From: Dehalogenimonas etheniformans | Lineage (GTDB): Bacteria > Chloroflexota > Dehalococcoidia > Dehalococcoidales > Dehalococcoidaceae | Assembly (NCBI RefSeq): GCF_014672715.2 | Contig: NZ_CP058566.2 | Span: 1,798,001-1,862,000, forward strand | Direction of reading: 5' to 3' | Length of the DNA: 64,000 nt | Part shown: positions 35,394-43,986 of the stretch, piece after piece | Position numbering within the stretch: the first letter of the stretch is position 1 | Layout of the letters: each line of letters opens with the position of its first letter | The notes under the pieces: generated by a model | Seen by the model: only the letters and a program-made list of their open reading frames with translations | The model's database searches: none | What the model was told of the DNA's origin: nothing | Position numbers and translations under genes: made by a program

Positions 35394-35645
35394 CTATTTA
35401 TTTTTCAATTGTCTCCAACCGAATAATAATAGTAATGCTCCGCCCGTTGCTAACAATAGGGTGGTTAGATTAAATCCAGTGACTGAACCTATTCCCAACA
35501 AATTTCCGATAAAGCCACCAATCAAACCACCAGCGATACCGATGAGTATAGTTACTATAATATTCCCTGGATCCTTGCCAGGCATGATTAATTTGGCTAA
35601 AGCACCTGCTACAAGACCTACAAAAATCCAAGATAGAATCCCCAT
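35394..35645 (-). CDS. GlsB/YeaQ/YmgE-family stress membrane protein
   Basis: An 83-residue protein with three glycine-rich membrane helices. The patterns WIFVGLVAGALAKLIMPGKDPGN and GIAGGLIGGFIGNLLG (in two parts) match the GlsB/YeaQ/YmgE family, small stress-induced membrane proteins of unknown mechanism. The start has a GGAG ribosome binding site. It sits between the intact DUF4332 module and its decayed copy. Confidence 0.9.
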   Translation of the reverse strand: MGILSWIFVGLVAGALAKLIMPGKDPGNIIVTILIGIAGGLIGGFIGNLLGIGSVTGFNLTTLLLATGGALLLLFGWRQLKNK

Positions 35646-35756
35646 TTATTTCTCCTACAAAAAAATACTTGTCGAATTGCTTGAAACAACTTCGAGGTGC
35701 ACCAATAGCCTAGAGTAATCCAACGTGCTGAGGCTTGAGGGTGGGGAATAAAACAC

Positions 35757-35801
35757 TTCCGTCCTAAGGGGTAGCCGAATAAGCTACCCCTTAGGACGGA
35801 A
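35757..35801 (-). terminator. Strong intrinsic terminator
   Basis: A perfect 19-bp stem (TTCCGTCCTAAGGGGTAGC with its complement) has a seven-base loop. On the minus strand GTGTTTTATT follows shortly after. It terminates the 42-aa gene just upstream. Confidence 0.8.
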
Positions 35802-35804
35802 TGA

Positions 35805-35933
35805 TTACTCGGAGTCTTTCTTAGCTTTACCTTTGGCTTTGCCAATAGCCTTCTCTCCGGCTTGCTTAATTTGACCGGGTGCGGAGGACTTTCCTTTTGC
35901 TTTCCCTCGCGGGTCTTTTTCCTGCTTGGCCAT
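35805..35933 (-). CDS. Small lysine-rich basic protein, 42 aa
   Basis: The protein (beginning MAKQEKDPRGKAKGK and ending KAIGKAKGKAKKDSE) is almost entirely Lys, Ala, Gly and charged residues. A GGAG lies upstream of ATG 35933 and a strong terminator directly follows its stop. The composition and the QIKQAGEKAIGKAKG pattern recall CsbD-like stress proteins, but it is too short to assign. It is probably co-transcribed with the DUF4332 gene. Confidence 0.6.
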   Translation of the reverse strand: MAKQEKDPRGKAKGKSSAPGQIKQAGEKAIGKAKGKAKKDSE

Positions 35934-35963
35934 TTCTTATTTGACTCCTATACGCGGATTTAA

Positions 35964-36368
35964 TCAATACTCCACGACACGCGGCAATTCCTTGGCCTGC
36001 TTGACCCAATCAGCTACCGAGGTAGCATAGGGCAAGCGGCGTACTAACTGTTTCTCTTTGTTCACCTCAACCAGTTTTGCCAAGAGATTTTCAGGTTTTC
36101 GTTGGGCCAATTCTTTAACCGTGTCGACGCCAGCAGCTTCAAGTAGATCGCTGAATTCCTCACCTACTCCTTTTATCCTAAACAGGTCAGCCCGATTGAC
36201 CCATTCCAGAATTAAGGCATCACTGATTTGGGTCTTTTCTGCTAGCTCTTTTCTACCCTTCGCAGAGGCCCCGGAAGTTAACAATTTCTCGACTGTGTTA
36301 ATTCCAATTGCCTTCAACTTTTCCGCAAATTTTGGACCGATTCCCTCGATTTCTACAATGCTTGACAT
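35964..36368 (-). CDS. DUF4332 (helix-hairpin-helix-like) protein
   Basis: A 134-residue protein made of two helix-hairpin-helix-like halves: IEGIGPKFAEKLKAIGINTV at the start and GVGEEFSDLLEAAGVDTVKE in the middle, followed by a helical tail ending LPRVVEY. This is the DUF4332 pattern; such folds bind DNA or protein in other families, but the role here is unknown. The 3' half has a decayed duplicate at 35152-35361. ATG 36368 has an AGGAG-type site. Confidence 0.85.
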   Translation of the reverse strand: MSSIVEIEGIGPKFAEKLKAIGINTVEKLLTSGASAKGRKELAEKTQISDALILEWVNRADLFRIKGVGEEFSDLLEAAGVDTVKELAQRKPENLLAKLVEVNKEKQLVRRLPYATSVADWVKQAKELPRVVEY

Positions 36369-36403
36369 GTTTTCTCCTTCTCGTTATTTCCTAGCTAGGT
36401 ATT

Positions 36404-36874
36404 CTAGCGTAGTTCCGAGGTGCAATTGGGACATCTTTTAGCCTTGACCGAAATAGTCGTAGCACAGTAAGGGCAGTCCTTGGTGGTCGCGGCAGCGGGA
36501 GTAGCGGCGGCAGCCTTCTTGGCGGCCTCTTTGGCGGCTATCATGTTGAGCGGCTTGACCACCACGAAGAAGATAGCCGCGGCGACGATTATAAAGCTGA
36601 TAAGGACGTTGATAAATAGACCGAAATTCATGGTGACGGCGCCCGCAGCCTGGGCGGCGGCCAGTGAATCATACGGCCCGGAGGTAGCGCCTTCCTTGAG
36701 GATGGCATACATATTGGTGAAGTCGACTCCACCGAGGAGCATACCAATCGGCGGCATCAAAATGTCCGTGACGAAGGAGTTGATGACGGCGCCGAAGGCT
36801 GCGCCGATGACAATGCCGACTGCCAGGTCGACGACATTGCCACGCATGATGAACGTCTTGAATTCTTTGAGCAT
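36404..36874 (-). CDS. mscL: Large-conductance mechanosensitive channel MscL with zinc-ribbon tail
   Basis: MscL opens under membrane tension and releases solutes on osmotic downshock. The N-terminus (MLKEFKTFIMRGNVVDLAVG) and the first helix with GIVIGAAFGAVINSFV are classical, and the second helix follows near residue 85. After an Ala/Lys linker the 156-residue protein ends in CPYCATTISVKAKRCPNC, a four-cysteine zinc ribbon replacing the usual short tail. The tail is unusual for the family, though related Chloroflexota may share it. Confidence 0.94.
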   Translation of the reverse strand: MLKEFKTFIMRGNVVDLAVGIVIGAAFGAVINSFVTDILMPPIGMLLGGVDFTNMYAILKEGATSGPYDSLAAAQAAGAVTMNFGLFINVLISFIIVAAAIFFVVVKPLNMIAAKEAAKKAAAATPAAATTKDCPYCATTISVKAKRCPNCTSELR

Positions 36875-37103
36875 TTACCCTCCTTTTTTCCCGTCTTATG
36901 TATTTTGTATAACCTTACTCCTGAAATCACGACATAGCAAGAGATAATTGCTGGTCAGGAGCACCGTCTTTAAATTCATGAATAAACTATGTATGAATTC
37001 TGCCCTAAAGTACAACCATGATTAGTCCTTTAGGACGGTGTTTTTCACTTTATAAAGAGTATGATTGTGTTGAATGGTGCTCTAGAATACAAAAGGAGGA
37101 GAC

Positions 37104-37322
37104 ATGGATCTTAAAAAAATCGCCGACAAAGGGAAGGAAATGGCTGCACAGGGCAAACAAGCCGCTGGCAAAGTAATGAATAAGGTGGATGTGACTTGCG
37201 ACGCCTGCGGTAAATTGATGAAACCAGGCGGCATAGTAAAGAAAACAATCGGAGACAAAGATTACCAATTCTGTAGCAACGCCTGTGTGGCCACGTTTAA
37301 ACCAGGGCAGAAAACAAAGTAA
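37104..37322 (+). CDS. Small protein with TRASH-like cysteine motifs, 72 aa
   Basis: A lysine-rich N-terminal helix is followed by CDACGKLMKPGG and FCSNACVATF. The spacing of the cysteines resembles TRASH/YHS-type metal-binding domains. A strong AGGAGG site precedes ATG 37104. Its role is unknown; metal sensing or storage is possible. It is divergent from mscL, with the palindrome GTCCTTTAGGAC (about 37025-37036) between them. Confidence 0.7.
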   Translation: MDLKKIADKGKEMAAQGKQAAGKVMNKVDVTCDACGKLMKPGGIVKKTIGDKDYQFCSNACVATFKPGQKTK

Positions 37323-37436
37323 AGAATTTCCTCTCGATAAGTCAATCGGTTAAGCGCAATTTGTGTGCGAAGGGTTTGTTTTTGTCCAAATCAATAGGAC
37401 GTTTATTCACTGAATAGTCGCATAAGGAGATTTGGA

Positions 37437-38537
37437 ATGAACTGGCTAGCTTTCCTGATCGGCGCCCTATTCCTTGGTTTTCTTCTTTATCTGTTAATCA
37501 ACTACATCTTGGACCCAAACCGCAAAAGTTCTAAAGCTGCCATCCAGGAAAAACTTGAACTGGCTAACAAAGAGAATTTTTCACTGAAAACCCAAGTATC
37601 AGGAAATCAGGGTTTACAAGCCCGCCTGGAAGCTGCGAACAGCGAGACCGAGGCACTGAAAACGCAACTTGGGAACATGAAAGCCTTAAGTGCTCGCCTG
37701 GACGGCGCCAACGGCCAGATATCAGAACTACAGGCGCAATTGGCCGGGATGAAAGACCTTCAGGCGCGCTTAGATGGCGCCAATGTCGAATTGGATTCTC
37801 TAAGGGCACAATTGAGCACGGCGAAGGACCTGAAAATGCGCCTCGATGGTGCCAATGGCCAGATATCCGGGCTGCAATCGCAATTGGCCGGGATGAAAGA
37901 CCTTCAGGCACGCTTAGATGGCGCCAATGTCGAATTGGATTCTCTAAGGGCACAATTGAGCACGGCGAAGGACCTGGAAATGCGCCTCGATGGCGCCAAT
38001 GGCCAGATATCCGGGCTGCAATCGCAATTGGCCGGGATGAAAGACCTTCAGGCACGCTTAGATGGCGCCAATGTCGAATTGGATTCTCTAAGGGCACAAT
38101 TGAGCACGGCGAAGGATCTGAAAATGCGCCTCGATGGCGCCAATGTCGAAATGGAGTCGCTGAGGGCACAGGTCGGGAGCATGAAAGGGATAAAGGCTGA
38201 TCTCGATACTTGTCAAACCAAGACAGCACAACAAAACGTCGAAATCGAACGCCTACACAAAGAATTAGCAGCTTTCAAGCCCGATGACCTGACGATCATC
38301 GAAGGGATTGGATTGAAGATCGGCGAGCTCCTGAACCAGAACGGCATCCATACCTTTGCCCAACTAGCTACGACAAGCGTGCAACGTCTGCAAACCATCC
38401 TCAACACGGGTGGGACTCGCTTCGCTATTGCCGATCCGGGAACATGGCCGGAGCAGGCAAAGCTTGCCCGGGATGGTAAATGGGACGCTTTTAAAACCCT
38501 TACCGACAACCTTAAGGGCGGGCGTCGCACTGAATAA
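37437..38537 (+). CDS. Membrane-anchored coiled-coil repeat protein with HhH-like C-terminal domain
   Basis: The 366-residue protein has one N-terminal membrane helix (about 4-24). A long coiled coil of 24-residue repeats follows, each built on RLDGANxxxxxLxxQLxxxKDL. The C-terminal 85-residue domain includes IEGIGLKIGELLNQNGIHTF and GTWPEQAKLARDGKWD, a helix-hairpin-helix-like module seen at the end of several bacterial coiled-coil proteins. A TAAGGAG site precedes the start. A structural or scaffolding role is possible; no enzyme motif is visible. Confidence 0.8.
   Translation: MNWLAFLIGALFLGFLLYLLINYILDPNRKSSKAAIQEKLELANKENFSLKTQVSGNQGLQARLEAANSETEALKTQLGNMKALSARLDGANGQISELQAQLAGMKDLQARLDGANVELDSLRAQLSTAKDLKMRLDGANGQISGLQSQLAGMKDLQARLDGANVELDSLRAQLSTAKDLEMRLDGANGQISGLQSQLAGMKDLQARLDGANVELDSLRAQLSTAKDLKMRLDGANVEMESLRAQVGSMKGIKADLDTCQTKTAQQNVEIERLHKELAAFKPDDLTIIEGIGLKIGELLNQNGIHTFAQLATTSVQRLQTILNTGGTRFAIADPGTWPEQAKLARDGKWDAFKTLTDNLKGGRRTE
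37742..38173 (+). repeat. 144-bp in-frame tandem DNA repeats
   Basis: Three near-identical units begin at 37742, 37886 and 38030, each 144 bp (two 24-codon halves). Identity is so high at the DNA level that recent expansion or homogenisation is likely. Confidence 0.9.
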
Positions 38538-38661
38538 GCTGGGTGACATCCAACTATAAACAAATAAATAAACGAAACCGAATTGAGAAAGACAAGCGTT
38601 CGGTTGAAAAAATCTGATCGGGCGCTTGTCCTCAGGTCAAGAGGCTTCATGAGAGGATAAA

Positions 38662-39036
38662 ATGGAACTCTTGGATCAGTTGACAACCAAACTCGGAGTA
38701 AGTGAGTCTCAGGCTAAAGGTGGGGTGGGTTTACTTTTCAAACAAGCTAAGGAACGTCTGACGGCATCGGATTTTTCGAAAGTCTCGGCGAGCGTACCCG
38801 GTGTGGACAGTCTAATAAAAGCGGCACCTTCGTCTACTAGTAATTCGGGCGTTTTCGGCAAGATATTTTCTGCTTTTAGCGGAAACAAAGGCGGTGTCTT
38901 AGAGCTTGCAGGGGGGTTCTCAAAACTAGGTTTAAATAGCAGTATGATAAGTAAGTTTATTCCAATTATTCTGGCTTTCGTCCAGAGCAAGGGCGGCGAT
39001 GGAGTAAAAGGTCTTCTGGAAAAAGCCTTGAAATAG
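38662..39036 (+). CDS. DUF2780-like protein, 124 aa
   Basis: A helical protein with LTTKLGVSESQAKGGVGLLF near the N-terminus, ASVPGVDSLIKAAP in the middle and a C-terminal pattern with GVKGLLEKAL. This is the layout of the DUF2780 (VcgC/VcgE-like) family of unknown function. There is no signal peptide. It follows the coiled-coil gene by 124 bp. Confidence 0.75.
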   Translation: MELLDQLTTKLGVSESQAKGGVGLLFKQAKERLTASDFSKVSASVPGVDSLIKAAPSSTSNSGVFGKIFSAFSGNKGGVLELAGGFSKLGLNSSMISKFIPIILAFVQSKGGDGVKGLLEKALK

Positions 39037-39073
39037 ATACAACTTGGGAGTTGAAAGGATTTAACAAGCATAA

Positions 39074-39277
39074 ATGGATAGAACTTTCCGGGTGCCAACA
39101 AAATTCCCCTTAAGTGAGGAACAATGCATCACAATAGGGGGGCATTGCTATATCAGATCAAACATGGTTTCCCAAACCATGCCACCGATCTATCACCGCC
39201 ATTGCAAGCACTGCGGTCATACACAACATGGTCGGGCACAAGAAAACATCTCCTGGAGCGATACAGAAAGGGTTTGA
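39074..39277 (+). CDS. Possible small Cys/His protein, 67 aa
   Basis: An ORF fitting the gap between two genes encodes HRHCKHCGHTQHG near its end and an earlier CITIGGHCY, which could bind zinc. The ribosome binding site is weak and distant. I am not sure it is expressed. Confidence 0.4.
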   Translation: MDRTFRVPTKFPLSEEQCITIGGHCYIRSNMVSQTMPPIYHRHCKHCGHTQHGRAQENISWSDTERV

Positions 39278-39344
39278 AATAATCGGCTATCAGAGCGTGG
39301 CAACTCCAATCCCGTGGGCATTTGTGTCGTTAGTGAGGAAATAG

Positions 39345-39959
39345 ATGGTCTTTGATCGATTCCTGAGGATCTTGACACAGCGGTCGATAAAACCCCAGCC
39401 TACGCCAACTCGGCAAACACCAACCAGGATTCCTCAAGCGATGAGGTCGGGAAACTTAATCATCACCCACCCCGAAGAAGCAATGAACCCTTCTGCAACA
39501 CTCGCAAACACCAATCTGGCTGAAATAATAAACAAATGGCTGGCAGATTGGGATGTACCGGCTCAACATTGGGAATACTGGAAAACGGCGATTGATATTC
39601 AGGTATATGAAACCTATCCCGCTTTTCTCACGACATCAGGAATGAGCCAGAATACACCAGCTGGTGCCTGGGATGCAGACGGTAAACGGCATCTAGCAGT
39701 GAAGCCCCAGTGGTTAAATCCCGGCGTCATCGCGCATGAGCAGGCACATAACAGCTACGCCTTACTCCCACCGGCTCAAAAGGTAGCATTTTCAAGCGCC
39801 TATTCACTTCTTAAACACACCGATCCACTCATCAGACTCCTATATTCAAAAAATCAATACGGACTAACCAATGATGTTGAAGGACATGCCGAGGTCTACC
39901 GCTATTTAGGAAATCAGATGCCGGTCGAGCTTAAAATGTATTATCCATTATTATTTTGA
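39345..39959 (+). CDS. Uncharacterised HEXXH protein, 204 aa
   Basis: The middle of the protein holds HEQAHNSY near residue 131, a zinc-peptidase-like HEXXH motif, and EGHAEVYRYL about 45 residues later, whose Glu/His could complete the site. The first 50 residues are basic and proline-rich. GAGG precedes the ATG. It may be a metallopeptidase of unknown substrate; I cannot name a family. Confidence 0.6.
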   Translation: MVFDRFLRILTQRSIKPQPTPTRQTPTRIPQAMRSGNLIITHPEEAMNPSATLANTNLAEIINKWLADWDVPAQHWEYWKTAIDIQVYETYPAFLTTSGMSQNTPAGAWDADGKRHLAVKPQWLNPGVIAHEQAHNSYALLPPAQKVAFSSAYSLLKHTDPLIRLLYSKNQYGLTNDVEGHAEVYRYLGNQMPVELKMYYPLLF

Positions 39960-40015
39960 TCCAAAAAGATCCCTTGTTGAAGGTTTGATCAGGAAAATAA
40001 ATTAAGAGGTTAAGA

Positions 40016-40222
40016 ATGTCAATTTCAAGAATCACCGAGGTAAAATCAGCCTCTCCAATTAGCTTTGACGATGCAATTAGACAGGGCGTCGCCCGCGCCG
40101 AAAAAACTCTTAAGAATATTAAATCAGCCTGGATCGCTAATCAGGAAGTATTAGTGAATGAAAACGGTGATATCTCGGAATATCGGGTTCACATGAAGAT
40201 TACATTTCTATTAGAAGAATAA
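40016..40222 (+). CDS. Dodecin-family flavin-binding protein
   Basis: A 68-residue protein with the dodecin pattern: SFDDAIRQGVARAEKTLKNI, a WI residue pair in the flavin stacking position (SAWIANQE) and a final beta strand with YRVHMKITFLLEE. Dodecins form hollow dodecamers that store or buffer riboflavin or FMN. AGAGG precedes the start. Confidence 0.9.
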   Translation: MSISRITEVKSASPISFDDAIRQGVARAEKTLKNIKSAWIANQEVLVNENGDISEYRVHMKITFLLEE

Positions 40223-40291
40223 ACAGATTAAGTCGTACGAAGCTGACATTTAGATATCGTGAAGAGGATATAGAGCCACTATAGGTTCGCC

Positions 40292-41128
40292 ATGAAAACA
40301 AAGGACCGAAGAAAGAGTCAGAATATCGAAGACCGTAGGGGTGCTCCGCGAGGAATTGTTGGAGGTGGCATCGGGGCGCTCGTAATTCTGGTTTTAGCGG
40401 CTTTACTTAATGGTGGGGATCTGACAGGGGTACTTGATATCTTCACAGGGCAACAGGAAAATGCCCCATACACAGAAACACCTGCAGAAAAAGAACTCTC
40501 AGAATTTGTATCGGTTGTTCTTGCTGAGACGGAGGACACCTGGACTACTCTGTTCAGGGAACAAAACCAGGTTTATAGTTACCCCTTCTTAGTGTTATAT
40601 ACCGGGAGCGTTCAGTCTGCCTGTGGTGTATCAGGTGCATCGACAGGACCTTTTTATTGCCCGGGTGACAAGAAGGTATACATAGACCTAAGCTTTTTCA
40701 ATGAATTGAAATTAAAATTTCAAGCTCCCGGGGATTTTGCTATTGCTTACGTCATTGCTCATGAGGTTGGGCATCACGTCCAGACACTTCTAGGCATTAC
40801 CCAACAAATGGATGCCTTGCGAGGAAAATTGTCGGAGAAGGAATACAATAAATACTCAATTCGTTTTGAATTGCAGGCTGATTATTTTGCCGGAGTCTGG
40901 GCTCATTATGCCAACAGGATGAACCTTTTAGAACCGGGCGATGTAGACGAAGCCCTTAATGCTGCTGCCGCTGTAGGCGACGATAGGATTCAACAAAATA
41001 CCCAAGGGTATACAATACCTGATAGTTTCACACATGGGACATCAGCCCAGAGACAGGGTTGGTTTTACAAGGGGTATGTCTACGGTACGATCAAAGACGG
41101 CGACACTTTTACGCTTTCGGATCCTTAA
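40292..41128 (+). CDS. Neutral zinc metallopeptidase, YpfJ family
   Basis: A 278-residue protein with an N-terminal membrane helix (about 23-40) and an extracytoplasmic peptidase domain. Diagnostic segments are QSACGVSGASTGPFYCPGD, YIDLSFF, VIAHEVGHHVQ (zinc site near residue 158), ELQADYFAGVWAHY and ADDRIQQ-like VGDDRIQQ. This is the YpfJ/putative neutral zinc metallopeptidase family; substrates are unknown. Confidence 0.92.
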   Translation: MKTKDRRKSQNIEDRRGAPRGIVGGGIGALVILVLAALLNGGDLTGVLDIFTGQQENAPYTETPAEKELSEFVSVVLAETEDTWTTLFREQNQVYSYPFLVLYTGSVQSACGVSGASTGPFYCPGDKKVYIDLSFFNELKLKFQAPGDFAIAYVIAHEVGHHVQTLLGITQQMDALRGKLSEKEYNKYSIRFELQADYFAGVWAHYANRMNLLEPGDVDEALNAAAAVGDDRIQQNTQGYTIPDSFTHGTSAQRQGWFYKGYVYGTIKDGDTFTLSDP

Positions 41129-41255
41129 ATATCAGCCAAGAGAATTTCCTGCTGATTACGAAAAACAGACAGATCGCGACCAACATTTTCCGTTTTTACG
41201 TCCCCAACGCATTTAGATAAACTTCGGAAATCGCGACTTGAGAATCTATAAACTT

Positions 41256-41285
41256 AAAAGGAGAGCCCTTTCGGGCTCTCCTTTT
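41256..41285. terminator. Bidirectional intrinsic terminator
   Basis: AAAAGGAGAGCCC and GGGCTCTCCTTTT form a perfect 13-bp stem with a TTTC loop, serving the converging YpfJ-type and hupL genes. Confidence 0.85.
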
Positions 41286-41307
41286 ACCAGCGCTTCAGAG
41301 AAATCTT

Positions 41308-42915
41308 TTAGAGATTGACCACCTTAATGTCGTTTGTACTCGGATCGATGATATGGACACCGCAGGCGATACAAGGATCGAAGGAGCGAATGATGCGGAC
41401 GATGTTGATCGGATTGTCGATGTCCGGCACCGGCGCACCGATAAGGGCTTGCTCGTACGGACCGCGAACCCCTTTTTCATCTCGGGGTCCGGCATTCCAA
41501 GTGGACGGAACGACCATCTGATAATTCTTGATCTTCCAATTATCCACCGATACCCAATGACCGAGGGCGCCGCGGGGGGCGTCCCAGACGCCGAAACCCT
41601 GGGCGGTCTTGGGCACTGCCTTCTCGTTCATGCCGACAATCGGACCCGCTGTCCTGAGAGAAATCAACTGATCAATCCAGGCGATACCGGCGTCCACAAT
41701 CTGCTTGGTAATCAAGGCACGGCACAGATGACGGGCGACGACGCCCTCGCGACCGCCTGCCTTGAAGAAATCAATCAGTACCGGGAACTTATTGACCAAA
41801 CCGCGCGCCAGGGGACCGACTTCCATGGTCTGCGAGTTGTAGCGGGGAGACTTGAAGAAGGAGTAGGCGCCCGCCTTGTTGACGTTGAATTCGGTGACGC
41901 CGGCGGACGGATGGAGCGCCGTGGTCCCGGAGGGGTAATTGTACCAGGAATTGGTCACCGATTCGGTGATCTTACTGTAGTCAACCGCTCCCACGGTCAA
42001 GCCGGCCACATCGGTTATGCTGCCGGGAGCGCCGGTAGAAGTGATGACGCCGCCCTTGAACATCGGATTGGAACCGCCAAACGAGGTATCCGAAGGAGTT
42101 GCCGAGGGATTCTGAGGCAGCATCGGATAAGCAAGGTAATTGCCGGCGGTAGCGCCGAGGGCTATCTTAGCCAACGGGAAGAGAGGACCGGTTCCGACAG
42201 CCAGGACATCCGGCAGGTAATAGTTGTCAACGAATGCTTTCTGCTCCATCCACAGTTCACGGAAAGCCAGCAGCTGTTCGCGCGAAGGAGTAGCGACGCA
42301 CCCGCCCACGGTGATGGTATTGGGATGGGGCTGGATGCCGGTGATGTAAGCCAGCATTTTCTGCGATTTGGCTTTCATTTCCAGGGACTTGATGTAATGG
42401 GAAACAAGGGTAGTAACGGTGTCCGGATCATTCAGAGAGAAGGCGTCCGGAGTGTAGCGGGGTACAAATGGGGAGGCATCGCCCCGGGTGACCAAGCCGA
42501 CGATCTTGTCCCTTATCGCCAGAAGCCCGGCATCGGATCCCTTGTAGTTGGCGACAGCCAGGATATCAAGGTAGTCCAGGGCGGACAGATTGTAAAAATG
42601 GACATAGTGGTCGTGGACATAATATCCGGCGCAAAAGAGGTTCCTGAGCAGCCGGCCGGCTTCGGTGAGTTCGATGCCAAAGGCGTTCTCCATGGCCTGA
42701 GCGGAGGCGATGGCGTGAACACCTTCGCAGACGCCGCAAACGCGGCTGGTGACGTAGGGAGCGTCCCAGGGATCCCGGCCTTGGAGCAGTATCTCAAAGC
42801 CGCGGGCCATGGTCCCGGCAGACCAAGCATCGGTAACAACTCCGTTGTTGACCTCTACTTCAATCCGGAGGTGACCTTCAATTCGCGTCATCGGATCGAC
42901 GACAACTCGGGTCAT
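41308..42915 (-). CDS. hupL: [NiFe] hydrogenase large subunit (Hup type)
   Basis: The 535-residue catalytic subunit begins VVVDPMTRIEGHLRIEVEV and carries the nickel ligands in RVCGVCEGVH and DPCIACGVH. A 16-residue tail after the last motif should be cleaved during maturation. Sequence differs clearly from the Hyb-type large subunit at 28548, so the two enzymes are not recent duplicates. It is the third gene of an operon with cytochrome c and HupS. Confidence 0.95.
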   Translation of the reverse strand: MTRVVVDPMTRIEGHLRIEVEVNNGVVTDAWSAGTMARGFEILLQGRDPWDAPYVTSRVCGVCEGVHAIASAQAMENAFGIELTEAGRLLRNLFCAGYYVHDHYVHFYNLSALDYLDILAVANYKGSDAGLLAIRDKIVGLVTRGDASPFVPRYTPDAFSLNDPDTVTTLVSHYIKSLEMKAKSQKMLAYITGIQPHPNTITVGGCVATPSREQLLAFRELWMEQKAFVDNYYLPDVLAVGTGPLFPLAKIALGATAGNYLAYPMLPQNPSATPSDTSFGGSNPMFKGGVITSTGAPGSITDVAGLTVGAVDYSKITESVTNSWYNYPSGTTALHPSAGVTEFNVNKAGAYSFFKSPRYNSQTMEVGPLARGLVNKFPVLIDFFKAGGREGVVARHLCRALITKQIVDAGIAWIDQLISLRTAGPIVGMNEKAVPKTAQGFGVWDAPRGALGHWVSVDNWKIKNYQMVVPSTWNAGPRDEKGVRGPYEQALIGAPVPDIDNPINIVRIIRSFDPCIACGVHIIDPSTNDIKVVNL

Positions 42916-42970
42916 TTCATCTATCCTCTTTCTTAACCTATTTCCAGATTCCCTTTAGCTTGATTGAATG

Positions 42971-43927
42971 TCACACACCGAAGTTGAAATCATGGGCCAG
43001 GAGCATGTTACCTTTTTCGAAGAATTCGGGCTGCGAGCAAGCGACGCAAGGGAAGCTACTCTGAATGCAATAGCTGGCGCGGTTGTTCCACAAGCGCTCC
43101 CAGCAGTCCTGGAAGGCGATAGGGCCCTTACAACCCTTGAGAATCAGGCAGTAGCCCTGCTGCTTCGGGTCGTTGAAATTGGTGACAAAGCGTCGGGCTT
43201 CAAACTGGCCACGGCGAGCACAGTTGTCATGCTGCAGCTTACCATAGAAGGCCAACGGCCGATGGAAGGAATCAAGGTCGGGAGCCTTGCCAAAAGTTAA
43301 ATAGTAAACCAGAGTTGCTACCAGGCGCTCATTGTGAACGGGGCAGGTCGGAAGGTTGATGACCGGGGTCTTGATATCGGCGAAGGTGTTGTGAGGTGTG
43401 GTGCCGTTGTAGAGAATACCGACGCCCCCGGTGGGCCCGAAGCGGGGGATGCCGCCAAACGACGAGCAGACTCCGGCGGCGACAATCACCGCGGCGTTCT
43501 TGGCGGCGGCTTTGAACTGGTCGACAAAGGTCTGACCGCCGATGGTGCAATACTTGCCGTTCTCCGCCAGCGGGATGGCGCCGTCGACGACCAGAACGTA
43601 TCCGCCCTTGGCGATGGTCTGGGCCAGGGCGTCTTCTGCCTGGTAACCCGAACCGGCCATCACGGTCTCGTTGTACCGCAGCGAGATGGTGTCGAGGAGC
43701 AGGTCAACGGCGGTCGGCTCCAGGTTGTTGACGAACGATTCCACGCAACCGGTGCAGCTCTGGCCGTTAAGCCAGATGACCGCCGGCTTGGCGGCTTGTT
43801 CTTCAAGGGCGTTCACGATCGTGGGGGTCAAGGCTTGGCTCAGGCCGAAATAGGTTACGGTCATCCCGGCGATCTTGACGAAATCCCGGCGGTTAAGTTC
43901 CTGTTTGGTCAGGATTGAAAGATCCAT
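42971..43927 (-). CDS. hupS: [NiFe] hydrogenase small subunit (Hup type)
   Basis: The 318-residue preprotein has a Tat signal with NRRDFVKIAG near residue 12 and the proximal cluster motif GQSCTGCVES. Further cysteines lie in GVCSSFGG, LPTCPVHNER, DNCARRG, KGCKGP and CIQSSFPCVACSQ. Unlike the Hyb-type small subunit it has no C-terminal membrane helix, so attachment must come from a partner, perhaps the lipidated cytochrome encoded just upstream. Confidence 0.94.
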   Translation of the reverse strand: MDLSILTKQELNRRDFVKIAGMTVTYFGLSQALTPTIVNALEEQAAKPAVIWLNGQSCTGCVESFVNNLEPTAVDLLLDTISLRYNETVMAGSGYQAEDALAQTIAKGGYVLVVDGAIPLAENGKYCTIGGQTFVDQFKAAAKNAAVIVAAGVCSSFGGIPRFGPTGGVGILYNGTTPHNTFADIKTPVINLPTCPVHNERLVATLVYYLTFGKAPDLDSFHRPLAFYGKLQHDNCARRGQFEARRFVTNFNDPKQQGYCLILKGCKGPIAFQDCWERLWNNRASYCIQSSFPCVACSQPEFFEKGNMLLAHDFNFGV

Positions 43928-43986
43928 TTTTGCTCCTTCAGCGGGCTGTCGCTCCGCGCTATTTTTACGTTCAGGACCTGTCCGTA

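Noticed and set aside
37742-38173. CRISPR-like repeats
   Set aside because: The units are contiguous, in frame and coding with no spacers; they are protein repeats.
37564-38229. Minus-strand frame with repeated peptide blocks opposite the coiled-coil gene
   Set aside because: The repeats merely mirror the DNA repeats of the sense gene; the frame has no independent support.
41353-42936. A 527-codon open frame on the plus strand opposite hupL
   Set aside because: It is antisense to a hydrogenase large subunit with both nickel motifs and shows no domain or composition of a real protein; long antisense frames are common in G/C-rich genes.
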